From Spirochaetales bacterium (lineage in GTDB: Bacteria > Spirochaetota > Spirochaetia > SZUA-6 > DRHE01): 51,114 bases of DNA. The position numbers and the translations under genes were made by a program. Position 1 is the stretch's first letter; each line of letters opens with the position of its first letter. Below the pieces are notes generated by a model. That model did no database searches. It saw only the letters and a program-made list of their open reading frames with translations, and had not been told where the DNA came from. The DNA is taken from the NCBI GenBank assembly GCA_030615505.1, contig JAUWZD010000020.1:1-51114 (forward strand). The letters are read 5' to 3'. This document shows, in pieces, positions 1 through 8,239 of the stretch.

Positions 1-245
1 CTGGTCACAGTCAGGTGCTGACGGAATGCTCCAGATCAGATCCGCAATATCCAGCGCCCGATTCCTCACTGATTTCCGGAGCACTCTGCCAAATGCGGCC
101 TAAACACCACTTTACCTACTTTTTGAAAGCGCTCCCAGTTGGTTATCATAGATTGCGTCTTCTCCAGAGACATTATATAATATTCAACACCATGATTGCA
201 CTGACACAGAGCAGAGTTGTCGTGTTGCATGAAGGAGGCAAAAGT
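1..245. other. Left edge, no convincing gene
   Basis: No complete gene is visible. On the minus strand, about 1-75 reads in one frame as RNRALDIADLIWSIPSAP, and about 75-175 reads in another frame beginning MSLEKTQSMITNWERF. This could be a frameshifted fragment of an older gene, but I do not recognise it. The upstream boundary of the first cassette (a GTTRRRY box matching the gcctaac box at 563) is not visible, so the cassette array probably starts outside the window or has been eroded. Confidence 0.3.
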
Positions 246-551
246 ATGAAGACAGTATACATTTCTATCATTCTGGTACTCGTACTTATTATGCTTGCAG
301 GTTGTGCACCCGGCTCTAACGAATTGATCAACTCTGCTAACGCAAAAGGAATTGTGGCTGGCTTCTGGCAAGGTCTCTGGAATGGAATCATTGCTCCGGT
401 TACATTCGTAATATCCCTTTTCAATCGGAATGTTCAGATTTACGAGGTACATAACAATGGGAATTGGTACAATTTTGGTTTTCTCCTTGGGGTGATTGTC
501 ATCTTTGGTAGTGGAGCTGGCGGGGCATCAGCAAAGAGATCAAGGCGTTAA
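246..551 (+). CDS. Small cassette-borne lipoprotein with membrane segments
   Basis: A 101-residue protein starting at an ATG preceded by GAAGGAGG; a longer upstream reading of the same frame has no ribosome site. Residues 1-19 form a lipoprotein signal ending in a LAGC lipobox, so Cys19 is the likely lipidated residue. Two hydrophobic stretches follow (about 35-58 and 74-92), and the C-terminus is basic (KRSRR). The NVQIYEVHNNGNWYNFGF segment is familiar from small hypothetical proteins found in integron cassettes; that is recollection, not a search result. The stop is 12 nt before an attC site, the usual cassette spacing. Function unknown. Confidence 0.75.
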   Translation: MKTVYISIILVLVLIMLAGCAPGSNELINSANAKGIVAGFWQGLWNGIIAPVTFVISLFNRNVQIYEVHNNGNWYNFGFLLGVIVIFGSGAGGASAKRSRR

Positions 552-562
552 GAGGCTGAAGA

Positions 563-661
563 GCCTAACAATCAGTTGCAGCAGATTTGGCTATGTCACG
601 ATTCTTGCATACGCAAGAATTCGTGCCATGTACGCCAAACAGGTGAACTCAGATGTTAGGT
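563..661 (+). other. attC site of the lipoprotein cassette
   Basis: Bounded by gcctaac (563-569) and gttaggt (655-661), which fit RYYYAAC and GTTRRRY. The inside folds back on itself: an arm ending in gattcttgc pairs with gcaagaattcgtgcc around a short loop near 609-612. At 99 bp it is within the usual attC size range. The outer flank gttaggtgt (655-663) is the exact reverse complement of acacctaac at 1149-1157, which opens the next attC. That is expected if 656-1207 is one mobile cassette. Confidence 0.75.
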
Positions 662-672
662 GTAATATATAA

Positions 673-1147
673 ATGACTCAGAAATCATTACATTTTTTGG
701 GACCATATAGTTTTCTAAAAGGAAAAACAACCAAGTTTGTCAAACGACAAAAAGAGCATCTGACTCACATACTTGGACTAAATTATTATGTGATAGACGC
801 TAATTTAGCAAAACAGGGGTTCATAAGATTGTATGGAACGGCATGTGGAGAGACAAAAGCAAAGATGCGGCGAGAAATACAATAGAAAACTATAACACTG
901 TGAGCAAGCATGTTGTCAAATATATTAAATGTATTGATGTCTATTTTGCTCCCACTAAATTCCCGCGTAATATACGAAGGCATATAGAAGGTTGTATTGT
1001 TGGAATCTAAGGAATAAATATCCAGAACTTGCAAGGTTTTATCCAGATGATAATCGTGTGGGCACAAAGAAAGAAACGTTGAATGAGAAGATTGCCATCA
1101 GTTCAGACGAACCAATTACAGGATTGGATTATGAGATCGAAATATGA
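673..1147 (+). pseudogene. Frameshifted GIY-YIG-like cassette gene
   Basis: Three consecutive reading frames together read like one protein. Frame one runs 673-885, starting MTQKSLHFLG and containing a basic segment KRQKEHLTHILG. Frame two runs 843-1010 (MWRDKSKDAARNTIENYN). Frame three runs about 1011-1147 (NKYPELARFYPDDNRVG). The pattern of a short N-terminal region, a helix with RQKEH, and a conserved ending is reminiscent of small GIY-YIG nucleases, but the GIY and YIG motifs are not clear, so the family call is weak. Two frameshifts make it non-functional unless they are sequencing errors. It lies exactly between two attC sites and is a decayed cassette. Confidence 0.5.
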
Positions 1148-1150
1148 AAC

Positions 1151-1213
1151 ACCTAACAACCGCATCAACTCGGACTGGCAATTCCGCTACGCTTCATTGC
1201 CAGCCGGTTATGC
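1151..1213 (+). other. attC site of the GIY-YIG-like cassette
   Basis: Opens with acctaac (1151-1157) and closes with gttatgc (1207-1213); total 63 bp, close to the classical 59-60 bp element. The inner arms ggactggcaat and attgccagcc pair with one unpaired base, the extrahelical-base arrangement known from attC hairpins. It begins 3 nt after the stop at 1147. Confidence 0.8.
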
Positions 1214-1287
1214 GTAGCGTTTAATGATTAGTATGTCCAAGAGTCATATAAAATCGCAGCTCTACTAAATTACTATTTGGAGGCAAA

Positions 1288-1995
1288 ATGGATAATTCAA
1301 ATATTTACAGCCGATTTTTAAAACTTTCAACACCACTTATTGCTGATGCATGTATAAGATTAAAAGTTGATTTTAAATTAGCACCACCAGGCATAAGACC
1401 AATAATTGAAGGAACTCGACTTGCTGGTAAGGTCTGCCCTGTAAAACATTATGGAAGTGTAGATATTTTTTTGGAAGCAATGGAAAAAGCAAAAAGTGGT
1501 GATATTCTGGTCATTGATAATGGTGCTAGGTCAAATGAGGGATGTATTGGTGATTTAACTGCTTTAGAAGCAAAAGCTAGTGGGCTTGCGGGAATGATAG
1601 TTTGGGGTTGTCATCGAGATACATCTGAATTAAGACAAATTGGATATCCAATATTCAGTTATGGGAGTTGTCCAACAGGCCCCTTACGACTTGATCCTGT
1701 TGAATCTGATGCGCTTCAAATAGCTAGATTTGGAGATATAAAAGTTACTAAAGAAAATACAGTGTTTGCTGATAGCGATGGCGTAGTTTTTACAGAAGGA
1801 CAAAGGGTAGAAGAAATATTAGAAAATGCTGAGAGTATTTTTTTAATTGAGCGAAAACAAGCTGATGCAATTCAATCTGGTAATTTATTAAAGGAACAAT
1901 TAAAATTTAGTGAGTATTTATCTAAACGCGAAAGTGATTCTTCTTATACTTTTCGTAAACATTTAAGAATAATTGGTGGTGCTATTGAAGAGTAA
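1288..1995 (+). CDS. RraA/HMG-CHA aldolase-like protein
   Basis: A 235-residue protein with an ATG preceded by TTTGGAGG. It resembles the RraA fold family, which includes RNase E regulators and 4-hydroxy-4-methyl-2-oxoglutarate aldolases: TPLIADACIR near the N-terminus, the hydrophobic GDILVIDNGA strand, a GDLTALEAKASGLAGMIVWG segment, CHRDTSELR with the metal-site Arg/Asp region, and ADSDGVVF. These elements appear in family order and the length is normal. Substrate cannot be decided. The gene is visibly more AT-rich than the transporter and efflux genes, suggesting transfer. It follows the attC ending at 1213 and is followed by a short attC-like palindrome. Confidence 0.75.
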   Translation: MDNSNIYSRFLKLSTPLIADACIRLKVDFKLAPPGIRPIIEGTRLAGKVCPVKHYGSVDIFLEAMEKAKSGDILVIDNGARSNEGCIGDLTALEAKASGLAGMIVWGCHRDTSELRQIGYPIFSYGSCPTGPLRLDPVESDALQIARFGDIKVTKENTVFADSDGVVFTEGQRVEEILENAESIFLIERKQADAIQSGNLLKEQLKFSEYLSKRESDSSYTFRKHLRIIGGAIEE

Positions 1996-2049
1996 TGAAT
2001 TTAAGACTGAATTTTTATATAACTCTATTGAAGGATATACAAAACACAA

Positions 2050-2087
2050 ACATAACATGTCAATTGCAGCTGAATTGGTCGTTATGC
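2050..2087 (+). other. Short, degenerate attC-like site
   Basis: acataac (2050-2056) and gttatgc (2081-2087) flank a small foldback in which gtcaatt pairs imperfectly with aattggtc. At 38 bp it is shorter than known attC sites (about 55-60 bp minimum), so it may be internally deleted. Support for a true cassette boundary: gttatgccta (2081-2090) is the exact reverse complement of taggcataac (4156-4165), which opens the attC after the peroxiredoxin. Confidence 0.5.
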
Positions 2088-2122
2088 CTAAAATCACTAA
2101 ACCAAAACAAGGAGAAATTTAA

Positions 2123-3307
2123 ATGGAAGCAAGGAAGATTAAAGAAGGTATTTACTGGGTGGGTGCTGTTGACTGGGACCGACGCATGTTCGACGACCTC
2201 ATCCCCCTCCCCGACGGTACTAGTTATAATGCCTTTTTGATTCAAGGAAGCGAGAAAACTGTGCTGATAGATACCGTGGATACAACAATGTCAAATGTAA
2301 TGCTTGAGCGCCTGAACCAACTGGGCACTGAGCACATTGATTACATTATTACAAACCACGCCGAGCAGGACCATTCAGGCACGCTGCCGCAGATTATAGA
2401 GAGATACCCTGAGACGCAGGTTGTATGCACATCAAAATGCAAAGAGATGCTCGTAGACTTGTTACTGGTACCGCAAGATCGCTTTCTAACAGTTGAAGAT
2501 GGTGCTACCCTTTCGTTGGGCGATAGAACTCTTGAATTCATCCATGCACCGTGGGTTCACTGGCCTGAGACAATGCTGACCTATCTGCGTGAGGATGAAA
2601 TTCTCTTTCCCTGTGACCTTTTCGGTTCCCACCTGGCAACAACAGACTTGTATGTCACTGATGAGGGGGGGATCTATGAAGCAGCCAAACGATACTATGC
2701 AGAAATCATGATGCCATTCCGTAAGATCATACAGAAACATTTGAAAAAAGTCCAAGGATACAAGATATCCCTTATCGCCCCCAGTCATGGCCCGTTGTAT
2801 GACAGGCCTGAGTTCATCTTGGATTCGTATCAAGATTGGGTTTTTAACAACCCCAAAAACATCGTTGTGCTGCCCTACATCTCTATGCATGGCACCACCC
2901 GCGAGATGGTAAAGTACTTAGTGGATGCCTTGACGGAGAAAGGGGTAACCGTGGAGCAGTTCAACTTGGCTGTTACCGATATTGGTAAACTTGCCATGGC
3001 GTTGGTGGACTCTGCCACCATCGTGATCGGATCACCCACCGTTCTGACAGGCGCACATCCGAACGTAGTCTACGCAACATACCTGGCGAATGCTCTGCGT
3101 CCTAAAGTGAAATTCGTATCGATCATCGGTTCCTATGGTTGGGGCGGTAAGATGGTGGAGCAACTTGCTGACTTGATCTCCAATCTAAAGGTGGAAATAT
3201 TGGATCCTGTTGTTGTCAAAGGTTACCCTGGTACCGAAGATTTTGATGCTTTGGATAAACTGGCTGCTATTATTGCGAGTAAGCATAAAGAACATAACTT
3301 GATCTAA
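2123..3307 (+). CDS. Flavodiiron protein (oxygen/NO reductase)
   Basis: A 394-residue A-type flavodiiron protein, which reduces O2 to water or NO to N2O in the cytoplasm with electrons from rubredoxin or F420. The metallo-beta-lactamase domain spans roughly 1-250 and carries the di-iron ligands H79, E81, D83 (in NHAEQDHSG), H146, D165 and a His in APSHGPLYD near 226; all are present. The flavodoxin domain follows (about 255-394) with the FMN loop region SMHGTTREM and GSYGWGGK. The ATG has a good AAGGAG site. It shares a cassette with the downstream peroxiredoxin, a plausible oxygen-defence pair. Full length and apparently intact. Confidence 0.93.
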   Translation: MEARKIKEGIYWVGAVDWDRRMFDDLIPLPDGTSYNAFLIQGSEKTVLIDTVDTTMSNVMLERLNQLGTEHIDYIITNHAEQDHSGTLPQIIERYPETQVVCTSKCKEMLVDLLLVPQDRFLTVEDGATLSLGDRTLEFIHAPWVHWPETMLTYLREDEILFPCDLFGSHLATTDLYVTDEGGIYEAAKRYYAEIMMPFRKIIQKHLKKVQGYKISLIAPSHGPLYDRPEFILDSYQDWVFNNPKNIVVLPYISMHGTTREMVKYLVDALTEKGVTVEQFNLAVTDIGKLAMALVDSATIVIGSPTVLTGAHPNVVYATYLANALRPKVKFVSIIGSYGWGGKMVEQLADLISNLKVEILDPVVVKGYPGTEDFDALDKLAAIIASKHKEHNLI

Positions 3308-3352
3308 TGATGCTTTTTCAAAATGGGAAACGGCTGAACTGCAGACAATTAT

Positions 3353-3470
3353 GCCCAGCGCAGATTACATCCGCAACCGAAGTTCTTAAAGCAAAAGTCC
3401 AACGCAGGATATATTCGGACGATGGACTTGATTATTTTTTACGCTGAACACGCAAGATTTTAAAGGTAAT
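3353..3470 (+). repeat. Interspersed repeat, copy A
   Basis: One of three related copies in the window (others at 22518-22663, minus, and 42028-42170, plus). All share a left part (cagcgcag, then ccgcaacc-aagttct) and a right part (acgcaagattttaaaggtaat). Copy A lacks about 26 bp near its centre that copies B and C carry. It lies between the flavodiiron and peroxiredoxin genes and ends about 25 nt before the latter's leader. Confidence 0.85.
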
Positions 3471-3507
3471 ACTATAAAATTAATAAACCAAAACAAGGAG
3501 AAACAAA

Positions 3508-4158
3508 ATGGAAGAATCAAAAATTAACATGCCATTATTGGGAGACGACTTCCCTGAACTCAAGGTTCAAACAACACACGGACCGATGAATATTCCTGGA
3601 GACTTGAAAGGTAAATGGTTTGTATTATTTAGTCATCCGGCGGATTTTACCCCTGTATGCACAACTGAGTTCGTTGCTTTTCAAAAACGATATGACGAAT
3701 TTGAGTAACTTGGCTGCCAATTGATTGGAATGTCAATTGACCAGGTGTTTTCTCATATAAAATGGATTCAGTGGATAAAGTCGGAACTTAACATAGAGAT
3801 CAAATTTCCTATTGTTGCAGCAAATGATTCCGTTGCTTTAAAACTTGGTATGCTTCATCCTGGCAAAGGAACAAACACTGTTCGGGCAGTATTCATCGTT
3901 GATCCGAAAGGCAAAGTCCGGTTGATTATGTACTATCCGCAGGAAGTTGGTCGGAACATGGATGAAGTTGTTCGTTCAGTAAGGGCTCTTAAAATATCTG
4001 ATAAACAAGGCGCTGTGCCGGCAGGATGGCCCAATAATGAATTGATTGATGATAGGATTATTGTACCCCCTGCAACGGATGAAGAAACAGCTCAAAAACG
4101 TTCTGGAGAATATGAATGCTATGATTGGTGGTTTTGTCACAAACCATTAGAAGAATAG
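3508..4158 (+). pseudogene. Peroxiredoxin (1-Cys/Prx6 type) with an in-frame stop
   Basis: A single frame of 217 codons reads as a peroxiredoxin, but codon 67 is TAA (3706-3708). The peroxidatic Cys51 is intact in [12 protein letters not shown], and the conserved continuation [22 protein letters not shown] and the C-terminal [12 protein letters not shown] follow in the same frame. Family members have a Lys or similar at the stop position, so one A-to-T change would explain it. The leader TAAACCAAAACAAGGAGAAA is nearly the same as that of the flavodiiron gene. The final stop (4156-4158) abuts the attC box. If truly interrupted, only a 66-residue fragment would be made. Confidence 0.88.
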
Positions 4159-4290
4159 GCATAACAATGTACTCAACCTAACCGCAAACAGCACGGTGAT
4201 TTTTCAAAGTATGGGCTTCGCTTGGAGTTTATTGGTGTTTCAAAGTTGGTTGTTCCACATGTTTGCGGCAGGTTATCCCTGCCGTTATAC
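4159..4290 (+). other. attC site after the peroxiredoxin
   Basis: Outer boxes are gcataac (4159-4165) and gttatac (4284-4290). Within, aacctaaccgcaaaca near 4175-4190 pairs with tgtttgcggcaggtt near 4260-4274, a long arm with one 1-2 nt offset, as in attC hairpins. At 132 bp it is near the upper end of the family size range. It starts at the base after the peroxiredoxin stop. Confidence 0.75.
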
Positions 4291-4315
4291 TGCTTAATGA
4301 ACTGAAAGGTTAAAA

Positions 4316-4782
4316 AATGAAGAACTTGTTGCAGAAGGTGTAATAGGAGATATTTTAAATCCTGAAGGTTTTATTGATAAAATAACGAACCCAGATATTA
4401 TCGTTTTTATTGCAATGCCTCGTATAAAATCAGGTCGCCTGTCTAAAAACAGATTTAATATGTTGCGGAACGAAGTGACTTCATATTTTTCTAATACGAT
4501 TCAATTAGCCAAAAAATATGATTCTTATCTTATATTGACATCAGGAACAAGTTTTCATTCTGATACTGGAAAGATATTTACTGAAAATGATCCCATACAA
4601 CGATTTGGTATGGCAAAGATCGGGGAAATACAGATGATCTGATCAGTGATGCTTTACTATCAAAACAAATAAAATGTACAGTTATGATGCCTGGCCAAAT
4701 TTATGGTCCAGGTTGTATATTTTTAACAATGTATGAGTGGATGAAAATTTGTAAGGCAGCAGCTAATAGAGTAAAGCTTTAA
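4316..4782 (+). pseudogene. NAD-dependent epimerase/dehydratase fragment
   Basis: Reads as an extended short-chain dehydrogenase missing its N-terminus: no Gly-rich NAD-binding loop is present. The first frame (about 4316-4642) carries NPDIIVFIAMPR, QLAKKYDSYLILTSGTS and a GMAKIGE segment. After a frameshift the second frame (about 4630-4782) carries KCTVMMPGQIYGPG, the VRPGQIYGPG-like motif of UDP-sugar epimerases. The catalytic YxxxK is not clearly present. It begins just after an attC site and is cut on its right by a transposase remnant. Confidence 0.7.
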
Positions 4783-4784
4783 AC

Positions 4785-5146
4785 TTTAAAGGCAAACGCA
4801 TCTATTTGGTGCATGACGGCTCCGGTGAGTTCCATTATCTCAATTATGATGATTTCGGTATAGAGGGGATTAAAATATCAGCGAATGCTCCCAACATGAA
4901 CGCATTCTTAAGAGTTTTTATCGGCTCTGTAAGAAGGGAAGCCTTTGATTGGTTTATTCTCTTTAATGAAACTTAAGAATTAGAAATATCCTGGCCGAAT
5001 ATATCGGATACTATAATGAGAAACGGCCACATCAGGGAATTGCTGAAGAATTGCCAAATGGATACACCCCATAAAAACAGGGAAGAGTAATCGGCTATCC
5101 AGTACTGTCTGGACTGCACCATCATTAAGAAAGGCTTTCCGCTTAA
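4785..5146 (+). pseudogene. Transposase (rve/DDE type) C-terminal remnant
   Basis: Two frames give the end of an integrase-core transposase. 4785-4976 reads to SVRREAFDWFILFNET then stops; about 4979-5128 reads IRNILAEYIGYYNEKRPHQG, then GYTP, a TAA, and further coding-like residues broken by two more stops. NEKRPHQGI is the typical ending of IS481/IS3-like transposases, and the Glu in FIGSVRREAFD fits the last DDE residue. No terminal inverted repeats were found. It marks an old insertion at the edge of the cassette array. Confidence 0.75.
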
Positions 5147-5300
5147 GCTCTCCATATCCGATCCTCCCTATTTTTTCATTTCAATAGCCAAACCAAGCCA
5201 TATTCGTTCGATGCCTTGATAGCCTAAAAATCTCTTTAAATTTCTGGAATTACCCGGATATGCCAGGGATAGTAGTCTGAAAACTCTATTTCTCTGAGGC

Positions 5301-5654
5301 TTATACTTTATATCTGGCTAGAAATAGCCCAATTTGGTATTCATATTCCAATCGTTCCTCATCTATTAAATCAATTAATTCATGCTCATGTTTATCTTCA
5401 TCATCAACTATTTTTTTTGCATCCGGTAATTCTTTAGATATCTTGCTGTAGATTACCTGGGCTTTTTCTTCCACCCGCTCCATTAGCTTTATTCCAAAAG
5501 TTATGCCGAACAGCTTTGATATACAGTAATATTTGAATATTTTCCACCTGTTCGGCTTAACCGCTGTTCCGGTATAACTCTTCCAGAAGTGATAATGCCT
5601 CTGCTCATCATATGCAATCCTCTCAAGGATCTTTCTGTTACCGGAATTTTTTAA
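5301..5654 (-). pseudogene. Ferritin-like (rubrerythrin/VIT1-type) gene fragment
   Basis: The open frame on the minus strand runs from just after an in-frame TAA (5655-5657) to a TAA at 5301. It reads RKILERIAYDEQRHYHFWKS, FGITFGIKLMERVEEKAQ, then DDEDKHEHELIDLIDEERLEY. The DEQRH and DEDKHEHELI motifs are the iron-ligand helices of rubrerythrin-like domains such as those at the N-terminus of VIT1/Ccc1-type transporters. The first Glu helix is missing and no membrane domain follows, so both ends are lost. The ATG at 5483 would give only 60 residues. Confidence 0.65.
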
Positions 5655-5712
5655 TTATAGAACACTAAAAGAGGCGGCAATGGCTTAAGGAATTGAGTGT
5701 AAATGCTGCCTT

Positions 5713-6465
5713 TTATCTGATATTTTTACTTATCCTGCATCTATAGTCCATAAACTCAGCCGTGGAGCCGTAAAAATCCAACACTCCGTGTTCAAGATAG
5801 CCCACCTCGTCACACATGAACTCTACAACCTTAAAATCGTGCGATATAAACAGATATCCGAGTTCCTTCTGCCTCTGTAAGTCTTTCAAGAGGTGCAGCA
5901 CTTTGGCCTGCACCGATATATCCAGGGATGAAGTCGGCTCATCCAGCACAATAAACTCCGGTTCTAATAGCAGGATCCTCCCTAAAGCTACTCGTTGATT
6001 CTGTCCCCCTGAGAGCTGGTTTGGGTATCGGCAGAGGATCTCTTCAGATAGACCTATTGTGCGGAGAATTTCCCGAATCCTGCTCTCCCTCTCCGGCTTA
6101 CTTATCTTCACTAAACCGAATACCTCATGGAATAATTTTGCTATGGTCTTTAATGGATTTAAAGCTCCCTCCGGGTCCTGGAACATCATCTGAACCTTTC
6201 TTCTGAATCGGGAAAGCCCATTATTTTTGAGTGAAGAGATTTTTCTGCCCCTGAAAATAATCTCACCATTAGTTGGATCCTCGATTCCGGAAATTATCTT
6301 TCCAAGAGTCGTTTTGCCTGTTCCGGAACTGCCCACTATACCGACAGTTTTACCCGCTTTAATATTTAGAGAAATCCCCTCAATCACCATGGTGTGTTTC
6401 CTGCTGAAAATGCCAGATGCAAAGGTTTTAGAAACATTCTCGGCTCTCAAGTATATATCACACAT
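5713..6465 (-). CDS. Peptide/nickel ABC transporter ATPase, second subunit
   Basis: A 250-residue ABC ATPase of the DppF/OppF class, hydrolysing ATP at the inner face of the membrane. Motifs: Walker A GSSGTGKTTLGK, signature LSGGQNQRVALGR, Walker B FIVLDEPTSSLD, H-loop ISHDFKVVEF. I place the start at ATG 6465 (MCDIYLRAENVSKTF) because GGGAGGT lies just upstream; the longer frame to 6516 has no such site. It overlaps the upstream ATPase gene by 19 bp, indicating translational coupling. It lacks the longer C-terminal peptide-transporter extension of its partner. Last gene of the five-gene operon. Confidence 0.9.
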   Translation of the reverse strand: MCDIYLRAENVSKTFASGIFSRKHTMVIEGISLNIKAGKTVGIVGSSGTGKTTLGKIISGIEDPTNGEIIFRGRKISSLKNNGLSRFRRKVQMMFQDPEGALNPLKTIAKLFHEVFGLVKISKPERESRIREILRTIGLSEEILCRYPNQLSGGQNQRVALGRILLLEPEFIVLDEPTSSLDISVQAKVLHLLKDLQRQKELGYLFISHDFKVVEFMCDEVGYLEHGVLDFYGSTAEFMDYRCRISKNIR

Positions 6466-7385
6466 CTTACCTCCCTTCCCCCGATTTTTACCAAAGACGG
6501 TCTTCTGCGAGTGCAAATTTCCCGCATAAAAGGGCAGCGCGGATGAAATTTACATCCCTCCGGGGGGTTCAGCATTGAAGGGGAGGCTCCCGGAATGGGG
6601 ACAAATCCTCTATCCGGAAGGCTCTTCAATAGAGCCTGTGAATAGGGATGCATCTGCTGGGAGAAAAAATCTTTTAACGGAGAGATTTCAAGGATTTCAC
6701 CTGCATACATGATGGCGATTCTATCGGAAAGCTTCTCAGCCAGATCAAAATCATGTGTTATGAGCAGGATCGAGGTGCCGTTAAACCTCTTAACAATTTC
6801 CAGCTCCTCAACAATACGGGCTTTCAAAGCTGCATCAAGGCCCTTGGTCGGCTCATCTGCAATAAGCAGCTTTGGATCGGCAACTACGGAGGCTGCAATT
6901 AAAACCCTCTGGTTCATGCCTCCTGAAAATTGAAATGGAAACATCCTGCTGTGTTTTTCCGCTTCTTCAAACCTCATCTTTTCAAGCAGCTTTACTGCCC
7001 TTAAGAGGGCTTCTTTCTTTTTCATCCGGTCATGCACTATAAGCGGTTCTGCTATCTGCCGGCCTATAGAATGAACCGGGTTCAGTGCTAAGGAAGGATT
7101 CTGAAAAACAATTCCTATTTCCTTTCCCCGGATAACTGCAAGTTCCCCTTCGCTCATTTTAAGCAGATTCTGCTCCTCATAGTAAATCTCTCCTTCTAAA
7201 ACGGCATTGTCCGGCAGAATCCCCATAACGGACCTGGCAATAACAGATTTCCCGCAGCCCGTCTCCCCCACCAGGGCCAGCGTTTCTCCATCCACATGAT
7301 CGAGCGATACTCCGTCTACCGCCTTAAGCAGCCCGAGTGGGGTTGAGAAGCTTACCTTAAGGTTTTTAATATGCAGGCAAGACAT
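6447..7385 (-). CDS. Peptide/nickel ABC transporter ATPase, first subunit
   Basis: A 312-residue DppD/OppD-class ATPase with Walker A GETGCGKSVIAR, signature FSGGMNQRVLIA, Walker B LLIADEPTKGLD and H-loop ITHDFDLAEKL. The C-terminal oligopeptide-transporter domain has the expected Cys-rich segment GCKFHPRCPFMREIC, which in relatives can bind an iron-sulphur cluster. It starts 2 nt after the end of the permease gene at 7388 and overlaps the next ATPase. It should form a heterodimer with the product of 5713-6465. Confidence 0.92.
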   Translation of the reverse strand: MSCLHIKNLKVSFSTPLGLLKAVDGVSLDHVDGETLALVGETGCGKSVIARSVMGILPDNAVLEGEIYYEEQNLLKMSEGELAVIRGKEIGIVFQNPSLALNPVHSIGRQIAEPLIVHDRMKKKEALLRAVKLLEKMRFEEAEKHSRMFPFQFSGGMNQRVLIAASVVADPKLLIADEPTKGLDAALKARIVEELEIVKRFNGTSILLITHDFDLAEKLSDRIAIMYAGEILEISPLKDFFSQQMHPYSQALLKSLPDRGFVPIPGASPSMLNPPEGCKFHPRCPFMREICTRRRPSLVKIGGREVRCVIYT

Positions 7386-7387
7386 CT

Positions 7388-8239
7388 TTACATCCCGGCA
7401 ATGACTTTTTGTTCTTCTCTTTCAAAAGAGAAACTGAGGGAAACAATGGAAAGCACGCACATGGTTATACAAATTCCAGGAGCAGCATACCACCACCACA
7501 TCTCATTAATAAATCCACCCCTCTGAAAGGCAAAGTTGATCATCATGCCCCAGCTTTTCATGGAGGGATCCCCTAATCCTAAGAATGAGAGAGAAGCCTC
7601 CGAAATCATTGCAGAGGCTGTTGTAAGCATGAATTTGGTACTTAAGACCTGAAAAAGATGGGGGATGATATCCGAAACAATGATATAGCTGTTTTTAAAA
7701 CCCAAGGAGCGGGAGCTTGTGACAAAGCTCATCTCCCGTATCTGAAGCGTCTTAGAACGAACCACCCGGGCAGTGGTCGTCCACCATATAAGGCCGAGCA
7801 CGAGCATGATAATCCAGAAACTCGGCCTTAAAAAGGCCGCCAGAATAATTATTAAAGGTATCCTGGGAATCATGAGAAAGATATCCGTTATGCCCATTAA
7901 AAGCTCATCGACTATACCCTTAAAATAACCGGATACTAAGCCAATTATCAGCCCTAACAGAGTGGCGATCGAAGCCGTTCCCAATCCCACAAGCAGAGAG
8001 ACCCTGGAGCCGTGGATCAGTTCACTTAATATATCATTACCGATATCATTGGTGCCCAGGAGGTGATATCGGTTCGGAGAGGCATAGGGCTCAAAACGCT
8101 CCCAGGGATCATAGGGAGCAAGATGCAAGGCGAATACGGCGGTCAGTGTAAAGAATGAGAATAGAATCAGGCCGAATTTATTGAGGGATATTTTTTCCTT
8201 TATTATTCCTCTTCTATTAAAAAAGGGCTTGAGCCTCAT
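7388..8239 (-). CDS. Peptide/nickel ABC transporter permease, DppC type
   Basis: A 283-residue inner-membrane permease. An N-terminal helix (about 22-42) is followed by the family motif LLGTNDIGNDILSELIHGSR, four to five further membrane helices, and the EAA loop REMSFVTSSRSLGFKNSYII that contacts the ATPases. It directly abuts the DppB gene (8240) and ends 3 bp before the DppD gene, so the subunits are made from one transcript. Confidence 0.92.
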   Translation of the reverse strand: MRLKPFFNRRGIIKEKISLNKFGLILFSFFTLTAVFALHLAPYDPWERFEPYASPNRYHLLGTNDIGNDILSELIHGSRVSLLVGLGTASIATLLGLIIGLVSGYFKGIVDELLMGITDIFLMIPRIPLIIILAAFLRPSFWIIMLVLGLIWWTTTARVVRSKTLQIREMSFVTSSRSLGFKNSYIIVSDIIPHLFQVLSTKFMLTTASAMISEASLSFLGLGDPSMKSWGMMINFAFQRGGFINEMWWWYAAPGICITMCVLSIVSLSFSFEREEQKVIAGM

